Of a stretch of DNA of 64,000 nt, positions 33,209 to 42,757 are shown one piece after another. The position numbers were made by a program, and so were the translations under genes. The DNA is from Alphaproteobacteria bacterium (GTDB lineage: Bacteria; Pseudomonadota; Alphaproteobacteria; Micropepsales; Micropepsaceae), in assembly GCA_020852655.1 (NCBI GenBank), contig JADZAI010000109.1, positions 37,217-101,216 on the forward strand, read 5' to 3'. Within the stretch, counting starts at the first letter, position 1. The number at the start of each line of letters is the position of its first letter. The notes under the pieces were generated by a model. It worked only from the letters and a program-made list of their open reading frames with translations, made no database searches and was not told the DNA's origin.

Positions 33209-34288
33209 ATGAAGAAGGTTCTGCTCGTCGGCGGGGGCAAGATCGGCTCCGCCATCACCGAATTGCTCGGCCACACGGGCGACTACGCCCTGACTGTCGC
33301 GGATCGCGACGCGGCGAGTCTTGAGCGCCTCACGGCGCCGAACGTCGCGCCGCTGAAGATGGATATCGCCGACGCGAAGGCCCTGGTCGCTGCCGCCAAG
33401 GGCCACGACATGGTGGTCAGCGCGGCGCCCTATAACCTCACTCCGGCGATCGCCGAAGCGGCGCTGAAGGCCGGTGCGCATTATTTCGACCTCACCGAAG
33501 ACGTCGAATCCACCCGCGTCGTGAAGCAGCTCGCGGCCGGCGCCGACTCGGCTTTCGTGCCGCAATGCGGTCTCGCCCCCGGGTATATCTCGATCGTCGC
33601 CGCCGATGTCGCGCGCAAGTTCGACAAGCTGCGCGAAGTGGAAATGCGGGTCGGCGCGCTGCCGGTCTTTCCGACCAATGCGCTGAAATACAATCTCACC
33701 TGGTCGACCGACGGCCTGATCAACGAATATTGCAACCCGTGCGAATCCATCCGCGACGGCGAGCTGATCGAAGTGCCGGCGCTGGAGGAGCTGGAGGAGT
33801 TCGCGCTCGACGGCATCGAATACGAGGCGTTCAACACCTCGGGTGGCCTCGGCACGCTGTGCGAGACGCTGCAAGGCCGCGTCGAGAACCTCAACTACAA
33901 GACCGTGCGCTATCCCGGCCACCGCGACATCGTGAAGATGCTGGTGCGCGACCTGCGCCTCGCCTATCGCCGCGACCTCCTGAAGGACGTGCTGGAGGCC
34001 TCGATCCCCATCACCTACCAGGACGTCGTGCTGATCTTCGTCACCGTCACCGGCGAGCGTGGGGGGCGCTTGACCCAGGAAAGCTACGCCCGGAAGGTCT
34101 ACGCGCAGGAGGTCCAGGGCAAGCTGATGAGCGCGATCCAGATCACCACGGCGGCCGGCATCTGCGCGATGGTCGACCTGATGGCGCAGGGCAAGCTGCC
34201 GACCAAGGGCTTCGTCCGCCAGGAAGACACCAAGCTCAGCGATTTCCACGCCAACCGCTTCGGCCGCTACTACGCCGCCGGGAACTGA
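33209..34288 (+). CDS. saccharopine dehydrogenase-family protein
   Basis: 359 aa. The N-terminal Rossmann fold (VLLVGGGKIGSAITELLG) and the family's core (MVVSAAPYNLTPAIAEAALKAGAHYFDLTEDVE, FVPQCGLAPGYISIVAADVA) are clear. Family members are saccharopine dehydrogenases/reductases and alphaproteobacterial lysine 6-dehydrogenases. A downstream ALDH7-type enzyme and an upstream Lrp gene point to lysine oxidation toward aminoadipate semialdehyde. No lysine-ketoglutarate reductase gene is nearby, which favours direct lysine dehydrogenase activity over saccharopine cleavage. Confidence 0.85.
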   Translation: MKKVLLVGGGKIGSAITELLGHTGDYALTVADRDAASLERLTAPNVAPLKMDIADAKALVAAAKGHDMVVSAAPYNLTPAIAEAALKAGAHYFDLTEDVESTRVVKQLAAGADSAFVPQCGLAPGYISIVAADVARKFDKLREVEMRVGALPVFPTNALKYNLTWSTDGLINEYCNPCESIRDGELIEVPALEELEEFALDGIEYEAFNTSGGLGTLCETLQGRVENLNYKTVRYPGHRDIVKMLVRDLRLAYRRDLLKDVLEASIPITYQDVVLIFVTVTGERGGRLTQESYARKVYAQEVQGKLMSAIQITTAAGICAMVDLMAQGKLPTKGFVRQEDTKLSDFHANRFGRYYAAGN

Positions 34289-34292
34289 GGCC

Positions 34293-35948
34293 ATGCGCAC
34301 CGGTGCCGAACTCCTCGTCGACCAGTTGATCCTGAACGGCGTCGATACGGCGTTCGGCGTGCCGGGCGAATCCTATCTCGCGGTCCTCGACGCGATGTAT
34401 GCGCGCAGCGACAGGCTGCGCTTCATCGCGTGCCGGCAGGAGGGCGGGGCGGCCTTCATGGCGGAGGCCTGGGGCAAGCTCTCGAACGCGCCGGGCATCT
34501 GCTTTGCGACGCGCGGCCCCGGCGCAACCAACGCCTCGATCGGGGTGCACACGGCGGCGCAGGATTCGACGCCGATGATCCTCTTCATCGGCCAGGTCGG
34601 CTCGGTCGACGTGGAGCGCGAGGCGTTCCAGGAGATCGACTATCGCCGCATGTTCGGAGGGATCGCCAAATGGTCGGCCCAGATCGACCGCGCCGACCGC
34701 GTGCCGGAATTCATCCAGCGCGCCTTCGCCGTCGCGACCTCGGGCCGCCCGGGTCCGGTGGTGCTGGCGCTGCCGGAAGACATGCTGACGCAGACCGAGC
34801 AGGTCGAGGATGCACGCCTTGTGGTTCCGGCGCAGGCCGGGCCGACGCCCGACGACATGGCGAAGCTCGCGGCACGGCTGGCGCTTCCGGAGCGGCCGCT
34901 GGTTCTTCTCGGCGGGCCGGGCTGGACCCAGACCGCGTCGGACCAGATGCTTTCCTTTCTGAGAGCGTGGTCGCTGCCCGCCGTCACATCCTTCCGGGCC
35001 AAGGACCGGATCGACAACACGGACCCGGTCTATGTCGGCGACCTCGGCATCGCGGCCAATCCGAAGCTCCTGCGGCGTGTCGCCGATGCCGATCTGCTGC
35101 TGGTTATCGGCCCGCGCCTCGACGAGATGACGACGGGCGCCTATGAGCGGATCGGTGTGCCGAGCGCGAAGCAGGCGCTCGTGCATGTCTTCCCGGATGC
35201 GACGGAATTGAACCGCATCACCCATGCGGAGCTTGCGATCTGTTCCCATGTCGAGCGCTTCGTGGCGGCGCTGGGCGGAATGGATCGCCCGCAAGCGCCA
35301 GTGTGGAAAACATGGGCCGAAGACGCCCGGGACGACTATGAGGCCTATGTGCGGCAGGTCGCGGTTCTGGGTTCCGTGAACCCGTCCGAGATTCTCGGCT
35401 GGCTTCAGACGAATCTTCCCGAAGAATCGATCATGACGAACGGCGCGGGCAACTACGCCGGCTGGGTGCATCGCTTCCACGCGCATCGTCGCATGCATAC
35501 GCAGCTCGCGCCTTTGTCCGGTGCGATGGGCTATGGCCTGCCGGCGGCGGTCGCGGCGAAGCTGAAGCATCCGGGTCGCATGGTCGTCGCCAATTCGGGC
35601 GACGGCTGCTTCCTGATGAACGGGCAGGAGCTTGCGACAGCCGTCCAGTACGAGGCGCCGATCATCTCGCTGGTCTGGGACAACGGCTCCTACGGCACGA
35701 TCCGCATGCATCAGGAACGCCACTATCCCGGCCGCGTCTCGGGTACGGAGCTGAAGAATCCCGATTTCGCGGCGTATGCGCGGGCCTTCGGCGCGGAGGG
35801 CTACACGGTCGAGCGCACGCAGGATTTCCCCGACGCCTTCGTGAGCGCGCGGAACGCCGGCCGTCCGGCGCTCATTCACATCAAGACCGACGTCGAACAG
35901 ATCACGCCGTCGACCACCATCAGTGCGCTCAGGGAGGCGAAGCGGTGA
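34293..35948 (+). CDS. ThDP-dependent enzyme, acetolactate-synthase-like, in lysine cluster
   Basis: 551 aa with three standard ThDP domains: an N-terminal Pyr domain with the cofactor-activating Glu (E50 in CRQEGGAAFMAEAWG), a central domain, and a C-terminal PP domain with the metal-binding stretch GDGCFLMNGQELAT...DNGSYGTIR. It starts 4 bp after the saccharopine-dehydrogenase-like gene, so it is co-transcribed. No small regulatory subunit is near, so it is unlikely to be true acetolactate synthase. A 2-oxo acid (for example 2-oxoadipate) decarboxylase or carboligase is possible but unproven. Confidence 0.85.
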   Translation: MRTGAELLVDQLILNGVDTAFGVPGESYLAVLDAMYARSDRLRFIACRQEGGAAFMAEAWGKLSNAPGICFATRGPGATNASIGVHTAAQDSTPMILFIGQVGSVDVEREAFQEIDYRRMFGGIAKWSAQIDRADRVPEFIQRAFAVATSGRPGPVVLALPEDMLTQTEQVEDARLVVPAQAGPTPDDMAKLAARLALPERPLVLLGGPGWTQTASDQMLSFLRAWSLPAVTSFRAKDRIDNTDPVYVGDLGIAANPKLLRRVADADLLLVIGPRLDEMTTGAYERIGVPSAKQALVHVFPDATELNRITHAELAICSHVERFVAALGGMDRPQAPVWKTWAEDARDDYEAYVRQVAVLGSVNPSEILGWLQTNLPEESIMTNGAGNYAGWVHRFHAHRRMHTQLAPLSGAMGYGLPAAVAAKLKHPGRMVVANSGDGCFLMNGQELATAVQYEAPIISLVWDNGSYGTIRMHQERHYPGRVSGTELKNPDFAAYARAFGAEGYTVERTQDFPDAFVSARNAGRPALIHIKTDVEQITPSTTISALREAKR

Positions 35949-35971
35949 ACGCGCCGTCCCCCACATTTGTT

Positions 35972-36094
35972 ATCCTCCGGCGAGCCGGCGTAGCCGCCGA
36001 GACCGGGGGAGCCATGCCTGACTCGTCCAGGCATCACGCAAACCGACCAACCGCTCAGGCATGGCTCCCCCGGTCCGCTTCGCGGCCGGAGGAT
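35972..36094. repeat. 123-bp palindromic intergenic repeat element
   Basis: A perfect 21-bp inverted repeat (36001-36021 with 36055-36075, core GGGGGAGCCATGCC) is nested in a second 9-bp inverted repeat (ATCCTCCGG at 35972-35980, CCGGAGGAT at 36086-36094). Inside, ATGCCTG/CAGGCAT (36014-36020, 36028-36034) offers an alternative hairpin. It fills most of the gap between the ThDP gene and the ALDH gene. It resembles the extragenic palindromic repeats scattered in alphaproteobacterial genomes; no second copy was seen here. Confidence 0.8.
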
Positions 36095-36126
36095 GACAGC
36101 TTTGGGTCTGCCTGTGAGAACCGTTC

Positions 36127-37617
36127 ATGACCCCCACCGACCTGCTCAAATCCCTCGGCGTCACCACCTCCGGCGACGTCTCTGTCCGCTCGCCCATCGA
36201 CGGCGCGGAGATCGGCCGCGTCGGCCATGACACGCCGGGGCAGATCGATGCGAAGATCGCCGCTGCGCAGGAGGCATTCCTCGCCTGGCGCGAAGTGCCG
36301 GCGCCGCGACGCGGCGAACTCGTGCGCCTGTTCGGCGAGGAGCTGCGGGCCAGCAAGGCGGCGCTGGGCCGCCTCGTCAGCCTCGAAGCCGGGAAGATTC
36401 TCCAGGAAGGCCTCGGCGAGGTGCAGGAGATGATCGACATCTGCGATTTCGCGGTCGGTCTCTCGCGCCAGCTCTACGGCCTCACCATCGCGTCCGAGCG
36501 TCCCGGCCATCGCATGATGGAAACCTGGCACCCGCTCGGCCCCGTCGCCATCATCTCGGCCTTCAATTTCCCGGTGGCGGTGTGGGCGTGGAACGCCTGT
36601 CTCGCCCTCGTCTGCGGCGACAGCTGCATCTGGAAGCCGTCGGAGAAGACACCGCTGACGGCGCTGGCGACACAGGCGCTGCTGGAGCGGGCCATCGCGA
36701 AGTTCGGCGATGCGCCGAAGGGCCTCTCCTCGGTCGTGCTCGGCCTTGCCGATGCCGGCAAGACGCTCGCCGCCGACACGCGCATCCCGCTGGTCAGCGC
36801 GACCGGCTCGACCCGCATGGGCCGGGCGCTCGGTCCCGTGGTCGCCGAGCGCTTCGGCAAGTCGCTGCTGGAGCTCGGCGGCAACAACGCGATGATCGTG
36901 ATGCCGTCGGCCGATCTCGAACTCGCGGTGCGGGCGATCCTGTTCGCCGCCGTCGGCACGGCCGGCCAGCGCTGCACGACGCTGCGCCGGTTGCTGGTGC
37001 ACAAGGACGTCTACGAGAAGCTCGTGCCGCGCGTGAAGGCCGCCTATGGCCGCGTGACGATCGGCAGCTCGCTGGAGCAGGGCACGCTTGTGGGACCGCT
37101 GATCGATGCGGGTGCCTTCCAGGGCATGGAGAAGGCGCTGGCCTCGGCGCGGGATCAGGGCGGCCAGGTCACCGGCGGCGGGCGCGCCCTCGCCGACAAA
37201 TTCCCGAACGCGCATTACGCGCATCCCGCGGTGGTCGAGATGCCCCGGCAGGCGGGCGTGATGCTGCACGAGACCTTCGCGCCGATCCTCTATGTCGTGA
37301 AGATCGACAGCCTCGAAGAGGGCATCGCGCTTCAGAACGCCGTGCCGCAGGGCCTCTCATCCTGCATCTTCACCCGCGACATGCAGGAGGCGGAACGCTT
37401 CGTCGCCGCCGCCGGCAGCGATTGCGGCATCGCCAACGTCAATATCGGCCCCTCGGGCGCCGAGATCGGCGGCGCCTTCGGCGGCGAAAAGGAAACCGGC
37501 GGCGGCCGCGAGAGCGGCTCCGATAGCTGGAAAGCCTATATGCGCCGCCAGACCGCCACGGTGAACTATTCCAACGCGCTGCCCCTGGCGCAGGGGATCA
37601 AGTTCGACGTGGAGTGA
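36127..37617 (+). CDS. ALDH7-type aminoadipate-semialdehyde dehydrogenase
   Basis: 496-aa aldehyde dehydrogenase. The nucleophile C283 lies in VGTAGQRCTTLRRLLVH and the general base E249 in LELGGNNAMIV, both close to the human ALDH7A1/antiquitin pattern, as is NVNIGPSGAEIGGAFGGEKETGGGRESGSD near the C-terminus. It oxidises 2-aminoadipate 6-semialdehyde (in equilibrium with piperideine-6-carboxylate) to 2-aminoadipate, completing lysine oxidation begun by the saccharopine-dehydrogenase-like enzyme upstream. Confidence 0.9.
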   Translation: MTPTDLLKSLGVTTSGDVSVRSPIDGAEIGRVGHDTPGQIDAKIAAAQEAFLAWREVPAPRRGELVRLFGEELRASKAALGRLVSLEAGKILQEGLGEVQEMIDICDFAVGLSRQLYGLTIASERPGHRMMETWHPLGPVAIISAFNFPVAVWAWNACLALVCGDSCIWKPSEKTPLTALATQALLERAIAKFGDAPKGLSSVVLGLADAGKTLAADTRIPLVSATGSTRMGRALGPVVAERFGKSLLELGGNNAMIVMPSADLELAVRAILFAAVGTAGQRCTTLRRLLVHKDVYEKLVPRVKAAYGRVTIGSSLEQGTLVGPLIDAGAFQGMEKALASARDQGGQVTGGGRALADKFPNAHYAHPAVVEMPRQAGVMLHETFAPILYVVKIDSLEEGIALQNAVPQGLSSCIFTRDMQEAERFVAAAGSDCGIANVNIGPSGAEIGGAFGGEKETGGGRESGSDSWKAYMRRQTATVNYSNALPLAQGIKFDVE

Positions 37618-37744
37618 TAAAAACGCAAAGCCCTTTTGGCCGGATCCGCCGCCGGCCTTCGACGGACATGCCGTCGCTGCTTCGTTAGACTCCCGGTCCA
37701 ATCAGGACCTGGTCCAAAAAGGCCTCGGGGGAGTTTTGGATAGG

Positions 37745-38911
37745 ATGCGTCGCGTTGTCATCATAGGGGTCGGCGTGCTTGCGCTGGCGGCTGTCGCTTA
37801 TGCCGCCATTCCGGGTCTGCTGGGCGGAAAATCAGCGGAATACCGGACCGACCCCGTTACGCGCGGCGACGTCAGCCAGACGATCACCGCCAACGGCACG
37901 CTGCGGCCGCTGACGGTCGTCAATGTCGGTGCGCAGATTTCCGGGCGCATCAAGGCGCTGCATGCCGACTTCAACGACAAGGTCACCGAAGGGCAGTTGC
38001 TCGCCGAACTCGACGACTCCTCGCTGAAGGCCCAGCTCGCGCAGAGCGAGGCGGAGCTGGCGAGCGCCCAGGCGCAGCTCAAGCTGGCGCAGGTGAGCTA
38101 TGAGCGCGCCAGGAATCTCGCCGCGCGGGGGGCCGGCGCGAAGGCGACGTTTGACGAGGCCGCGGCCAATCTGGGCATCGCGGAGGCGGCCGTCGGGTCG
38201 GCCCAGGCGCGGGTCGAGATCGACCGCGTCAATCTCAGCTACACGGTCATCAACTCGCCGGTCTCGGGCGTCGTCATGTCGCGCGACGTCGATGTCGGGC
38301 AGACCGTGGCGGCGAGCCTGTCGGCGCCGCAGCTTTATTCGATCGCGCAGGACCTCTCGCTGATGGAGATCGACACGACGGTCGCCGAGGCGGATGTCGG
38401 GGCCATCAAAGCCGGGATGCCGGCGACATTCCGCGTCGATGCCTTCCCTAACCGCAGCTTCTCCGGTTCGGTTAAGCAGGTGCGGCTGAACGCGAAGAAC
38501 GAGTCGAATGTCGTCTCGTATAACGTCGTGCTGGAGTTCGCGAATACCGACCTGACGCTGCTGCCGGGCATGACGGCCTATGTGCAGATCGCCGTCGCGG
38601 CGCAGACGGATACGCTGCGTGTCGCCAATGCCGCGCTCCGCTTCACGCCGCCGGGCAGCGGCGAGGAGGGCGGGCAGCGCCGGCGCCGGGGTGGCGGCGA
38701 GCAAAGCGCGGGGCGGACGGTCTATGTGCTCGACGGCGGCACGCCGCGCCAGGTGACGGTGCAGACGGGCATCTCGGACGGCAAGGTTACGGCGGTGACG
38801 AGCGAGGAGCTGAAGGAAGGCGACGAGGTCATCACCGGCGTGCGCAGCGCGGAGGCGCCCGCCGCGCAGGGCCAGGGCGGGCAGGGGCGCGGCATGGGAC
38901 GGATGTTCTGA
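37745..38911 (+). CDS. MacA-type periplasmic adaptor of an ABC efflux system
   Basis: 388 aa. An N-terminal TM anchor (about 5-25) is followed by half-lipoyl and coiled-coil hairpin segments (ISGRIKALHADFNDKVTEGQLLAELDD, SEAELASAQAQLKLAQVSYERARNL) and beta-barrel regions (MPATFRVDAFPNRSFSGSV). It links the inner-membrane MacB complex to an outer-membrane channel, probably TolC-like. The tail ends in a Gly/Gln-rich run (GQGGQGRGMG). ATG 37745 is preferred over TTG 37736 because the GGGGAG Shine-Dalgarno is better placed. Its stop overlaps the next start (TGATG). Confidence 0.88.
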   Translation: MRRVVIIGVGVLALAAVAYAAIPGLLGGKSAEYRTDPVTRGDVSQTITANGTLRPLTVVNVGAQISGRIKALHADFNDKVTEGQLLAELDDSSLKAQLAQSEAELASAQAQLKLAQVSYERARNLAARGAGAKATFDEAAANLGIAEAAVGSAQARVEIDRVNLSYTVINSPVSGVVMSRDVDVGQTVAASLSAPQLYSIAQDLSLMEIDTTVAEADVGAIKAGMPATFRVDAFPNRSFSGSVKQVRLNAKNESNVVSYNVVLEFANTDLTLLPGMTAYVQIAVAAQTDTLRVANAALRFTPPGSGEEGGQRRRRGGGEQSAGRTVYVLDGGTPRQVTVQTGISDGKVTAVTSEELKEGDEVITGVRSAEAPAAQGQGGQGRGMGRMF

Positions 38912-39632
38912 TGTCCCTCGCCGCTTCCGCGCTCATCGAGGTGCGCGATCTGAGGAAGAGCTATGAGTCGCCCGCCGGCACGACCGAGGTGCTGCACGGC
39001 CTCAGCTATGACATCCGCCACGGCGAGTTCGTCGCCGTCATGGGGCCGTCGGGGTCGGGCAAGTCGACGATGATGAACATCCTCGGCTGCCTCGATACGC
39101 CGACCTCGGGCTCCTATGCGCTGGCCGGCAAGGCGACGGCGCAGATGGATTCCGACGCGCTCGCCAGGCTGCGCAACGACGAGATCGGCTTCGTCTTCCA
39201 GGGCTTCAACCTGCTCTCGCGCACGACGCTGGAGGACAATGTCGCGCTGCCGCTGGTCTATCGCGGCGTGAACCGCGAGGCGCGGCGCAGGACGGCGAAC
39301 GAAATCCTGGCGAAGGTGGGCCTGGAGAAATACGCGAAGTCGCGCCCGAACCAGATATCCGGCGGCCAGCAGCAGCGCGTGGCGATCGCGCGCGCTTTGG
39401 TCGGAAAGCCGAAAATCCTTTTCGCCGACGAGCCGACGGGCAATCTCGACACCCAGACCAGCCGCGAGATCATGACGCTGGTCCAGGGACTCAATCGCGA
39501 CGAAGGGATCACCGTCGTGCTGGTGACGCACGAGTCCGACATCGCGCTGTTCGCCGACCGGCTCATCCATCTCGTCGACGGCCTGATCGACTATGACGGG
39601 CCGACGGCGGCCTATTTCCGGGAGCGCGCGGC

Positions 39633-39636
<4 letters not shown>
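38911..39636 (+). CDS. MacB/LolD-type ABC ATPase
   Basis: 241 aa. Walker A GPSGSGKST (45-53), Q-loop (FVFQGFNLLSRTTLEDNVALPLVYRGV, typical of MacB), signature SGGQQQR, Walker B ILFADEPTGNLD and the His switch VTHE are all intact. It is the stand-alone nucleotide-binding subunit; in E. coli MacB this domain is fused to the permease. Confidence 0.93.
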
Positions 39637-40853
<1,217 letters not shown>

Positions 40854-40915
40854 GAGCCACCTCGGCCCCGGCACGTTTCTGGCAGCGAGGGAGCGTCAAC
40901 GTCCCGGAGCGGCAC

Positions 40916-41074
40916 ATGCCGGAAGATAAGCTGCCCCAGATGTGCGGCCTCGCGGTCTGCGCCATCGTCGTCCTGGGCATGGATGCCTCGCCGACCGTCG
41001 CAACGGCGATGGGTGTGTTCCTGGGGGCGCTCGCGCATTTCGCGATGGCGCTGGTCACCAAGCCGCGCCGCTAG
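40916..41074 (+). CDS. 52-aa putative membrane protein
   Basis: Small ORF: two hydrophobic segments (about 8-21 and 27-47) separated by a short loop, ending TKPRR. GGAG lies 7 nt before the ATG. It follows the MacB permease by 62 bp and overlaps the convergent motA stop by 4 bp. It is not recognised. The good Shine-Dalgarno and hydrophobic pattern support coding, but no family match was available. Confidence 0.5.
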   Translation: MPEDKLPQMCGLAVCAIVVLGMDASPTVATAMGVFLGALAHFAMALVTKPRR

Positions 41075-41967
41075 GCCTCGTTCGGGATCGTCTTCAGCGC
41101 TTCTTCCAGTTCCGCGAAGCTCGGCTGGTGCGTGCTCGGCACGCTGCCGCGGCCGATCTCCACCGACACCTGCGCCGAGTTGCCATGGAGATGGGCGACG
41201 AGGACGTCGCGGATGACGTGATAGAAGAGGGCCTCTTCCGCGTAGCAGAACTTCAGGCGCTGGGCCATCGGGGCGATGAAGCCATAGGCCAGGAACACGC
41301 CGAGGAAGGTGCCGACGAGCGCGCCGCCGATCATGCCGCCGAGCACAGCGGGCGGTTCGGTGATGGCGCCCATCGTCTTGATGATGCCGAGCACGGCGGC
41401 GACGATGCCGAGGGCGGGGAGGCCGTCGGCGAGGGACTGCATGGCATCGGCGGGCGAGGCGGTCTCGTGATGGTGCTTTTCGAGCTGCTTCTCCATCGCG
41501 TCCTCGACCTGGTGCGGATCCTCCAGGCTCATGGTCATCATGCGCAGCGTGTCGCAGATGAAGTCGAGCGCGAAATGGTCGCCCAGGATCTTCGGGTAAC
41601 GCTTGAAGATCGCCGATTCCTTGGGGTTCTCGATATGCGGCTCAAGCGCGATCATGCCCTTCGACTTCATCGTCTTGGTGATCGAGAAGAGCAGGGCGAG
41701 GAGGTCGCGATAATCCTTGGTCTTCCACTTCGGGCCGCCGAAGACCTTGCCGAACGAGCCGGCCATCGCCTTGGCCTGGCCGCCGCTGGAGGCGAGCAGC
41801 AGGGCGCCGACACCGGCGCCGAGGATCATGATGAGCTCGAAGGGCGCAGCCTCGATGATGACCTCAAGCTGGCCCCCGTGGATGAGGAAGCCGCCGAAGA
41901 CCATGACGAAGACGCAGACGATGCCTGCAATCTGAAGCAAGCGCTGAAGCCCCCAACGCACACGCAT
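41071..41967 (-). CDS. motA: flagellar motor stator protein MotA
   Basis: 298 aa with four TM segments (about 12-28, 38-60, then two near 175-195 and 205-230) and a cytoplasmic loop carrying the charged residues that contact FliG (KSKGMIALEPHIENPKES, DTLRMMTMSLEDPHQVEDAME). PALGIVAAVLGIIKTMG and GGMIGGALVGTFLGVFLAYGF are the classic third and fourth TM motifs. MotA forms the proton-driven stator with MotB, whose gene is not in this window. A CtrA-like box with a -10 (CATAGT) lies upstream. Confidence 0.94.
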   Translation of the reverse strand: MRVRWGLQRLLQIAGIVCVFVMVFGGFLIHGGQLEVIIEAAPFELIMILGAGVGALLLASSGGQAKAMAGSFGKVFGGPKWKTKDYRDLLALLFSITKTMKSKGMIALEPHIENPKESAIFKRYPKILGDHFALDFICDTLRMMTMSLEDPHQVEDAMEKQLEKHHHETASPADAMQSLADGLPALGIVAAVLGIIKTMGAITEPPAVLGGMIGGALVGTFLGVFLAYGFIAPMAQRLKFCYAEEALFYHVIRDVLVAHLHGNSAQVSVEIGRGSVPSTHQPSFAELEEALKTIPNEA

Positions 41968-41994
41968 GGCGGCACGACAGGCACCGCGTGGGGC

Positions 41995-42060
41995 ACTATG
42001 GCCGCAGAGGCTTTAACGATGTTTGAACCATGGCCCGGCGGGCCGTTAACCTCGGTTAAC
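41995..42060 (-). promoter_or_regulatory. motA upstream region with CtrA-like box
   Basis: TTAA-N7-TGAA at 42013-42027 matches the CtrA box in 7 of 8 positions. Read toward motA, a -10-like CATAGT (reverse complement of 41995-42000) follows, with a leader of about 20 nt. Further upstream lies a palindromic pair, GTTAACCTCGGTTAAC (42045-42060), whose two TTAA halves are 6 rather than 7 bases apart. Confidence 0.5.
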
Positions 42061-42065
42061 GAGCG

Positions 42066-42668
42066 CTAAAGCTGGGCGGCTGCGGTGAGGGCGCCGGCGT
42101 CGTCCAGGAACACCTGCGCCGCGCGGTCGAGGCGCGCGAAGGCGGCGGCGATGGCATCGCGGGCCGCCTCGATCTCGGCGTCGCCGGCGAAGGCTTCCAG
42201 CGGCGGGGGAAGGTCGAGGCCTTCGTTGCCCGAAGAAAGATCGCAGCCGCGCACGATGTGGCGCATGCGGCCGTTGCCGTCGAGCGCGACTTCGAGGCGG
42301 GCGCGGGCATGCGCGGTGAGACAGTCGGCTTCCTTCACCGTCGCGCCCGAGGCTTCGGTGATCGCGTGGCGCAAATCGTCATAGCGGTCGGCGTAGAGCG
42401 CGCGGCGGGCTTCGTCCTTCGCGCCGAGCGCCTCGGTGACGAGTTCGGCGGCTTCGTCGAGGGCGGCGCGGATCGCGTCGATGGCGATGAGCGCATCCTC
42501 GATCGAGCCGAGTGCGGCGCGGATCGCAGGGGCGGCCGGTCCGGCGGCGCGGCCCTTGCGGGCGAGCGCGAGGCGAGCGCGGGCGACGTCGATGACCATG
42601 TCCGGTTCGGGCTCGGCCACGGGCGGCACGACGGCGAGTTCCACCTTGCGGCGGGCGAAGCTGAGCAT
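42066..42668 (-). CDS. unknown alpha-helical protein upstream of motA
   Basis: 200 aa, not recognised. The product is Ala-rich and mostly helical, without signal peptide or TM segments. Residues about 45-110 (AALGSIEDALIAIDAIRAALDEAAEL) look like a coiled coil. It ends 98 bp before motA on the same strand, but the CtrA-like box between them suggests separate promoters. ATG 42668 is preferred; an in-frame TTG at 42701 would add 11 residues. A flagellar or chemotaxis role is only a guess from position. Confidence 0.65.
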   Translation of the reverse strand: MLSFARRKVELAVVPPVAEPEPDMVIDVARARLALARKGRAAGPAAPAIRAALGSIEDALIAIDAIRAALDEAAELVTEALGAKDEARRALYADRYDDLRHAITEASGATVKEADCLTAHARARLEVALDGNGRMRHIVRGCDLSSGNEGLDLPPPLEAFAGDAEIEAARDAIAAAFARLDRAAQVFLDDAGALTAAAQL

Positions 42669-42757
42669 GAGGACATCCAGGCGAGAGAAACGCCCACGCA
42701 AGATGCGCCGAAATCTGTTAGAACGGCTTTGCGCGCCCAGACCGAACTTGCTTCAAA

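Noticed and set aside
34293..35948. True acetolactate synthase large subunit (ilvB)
   Set aside because: No ilvN small subunit adjacent, and the gene is tightly coupled to lysine-catabolic genes rather than to branched-chain biosynthesis.
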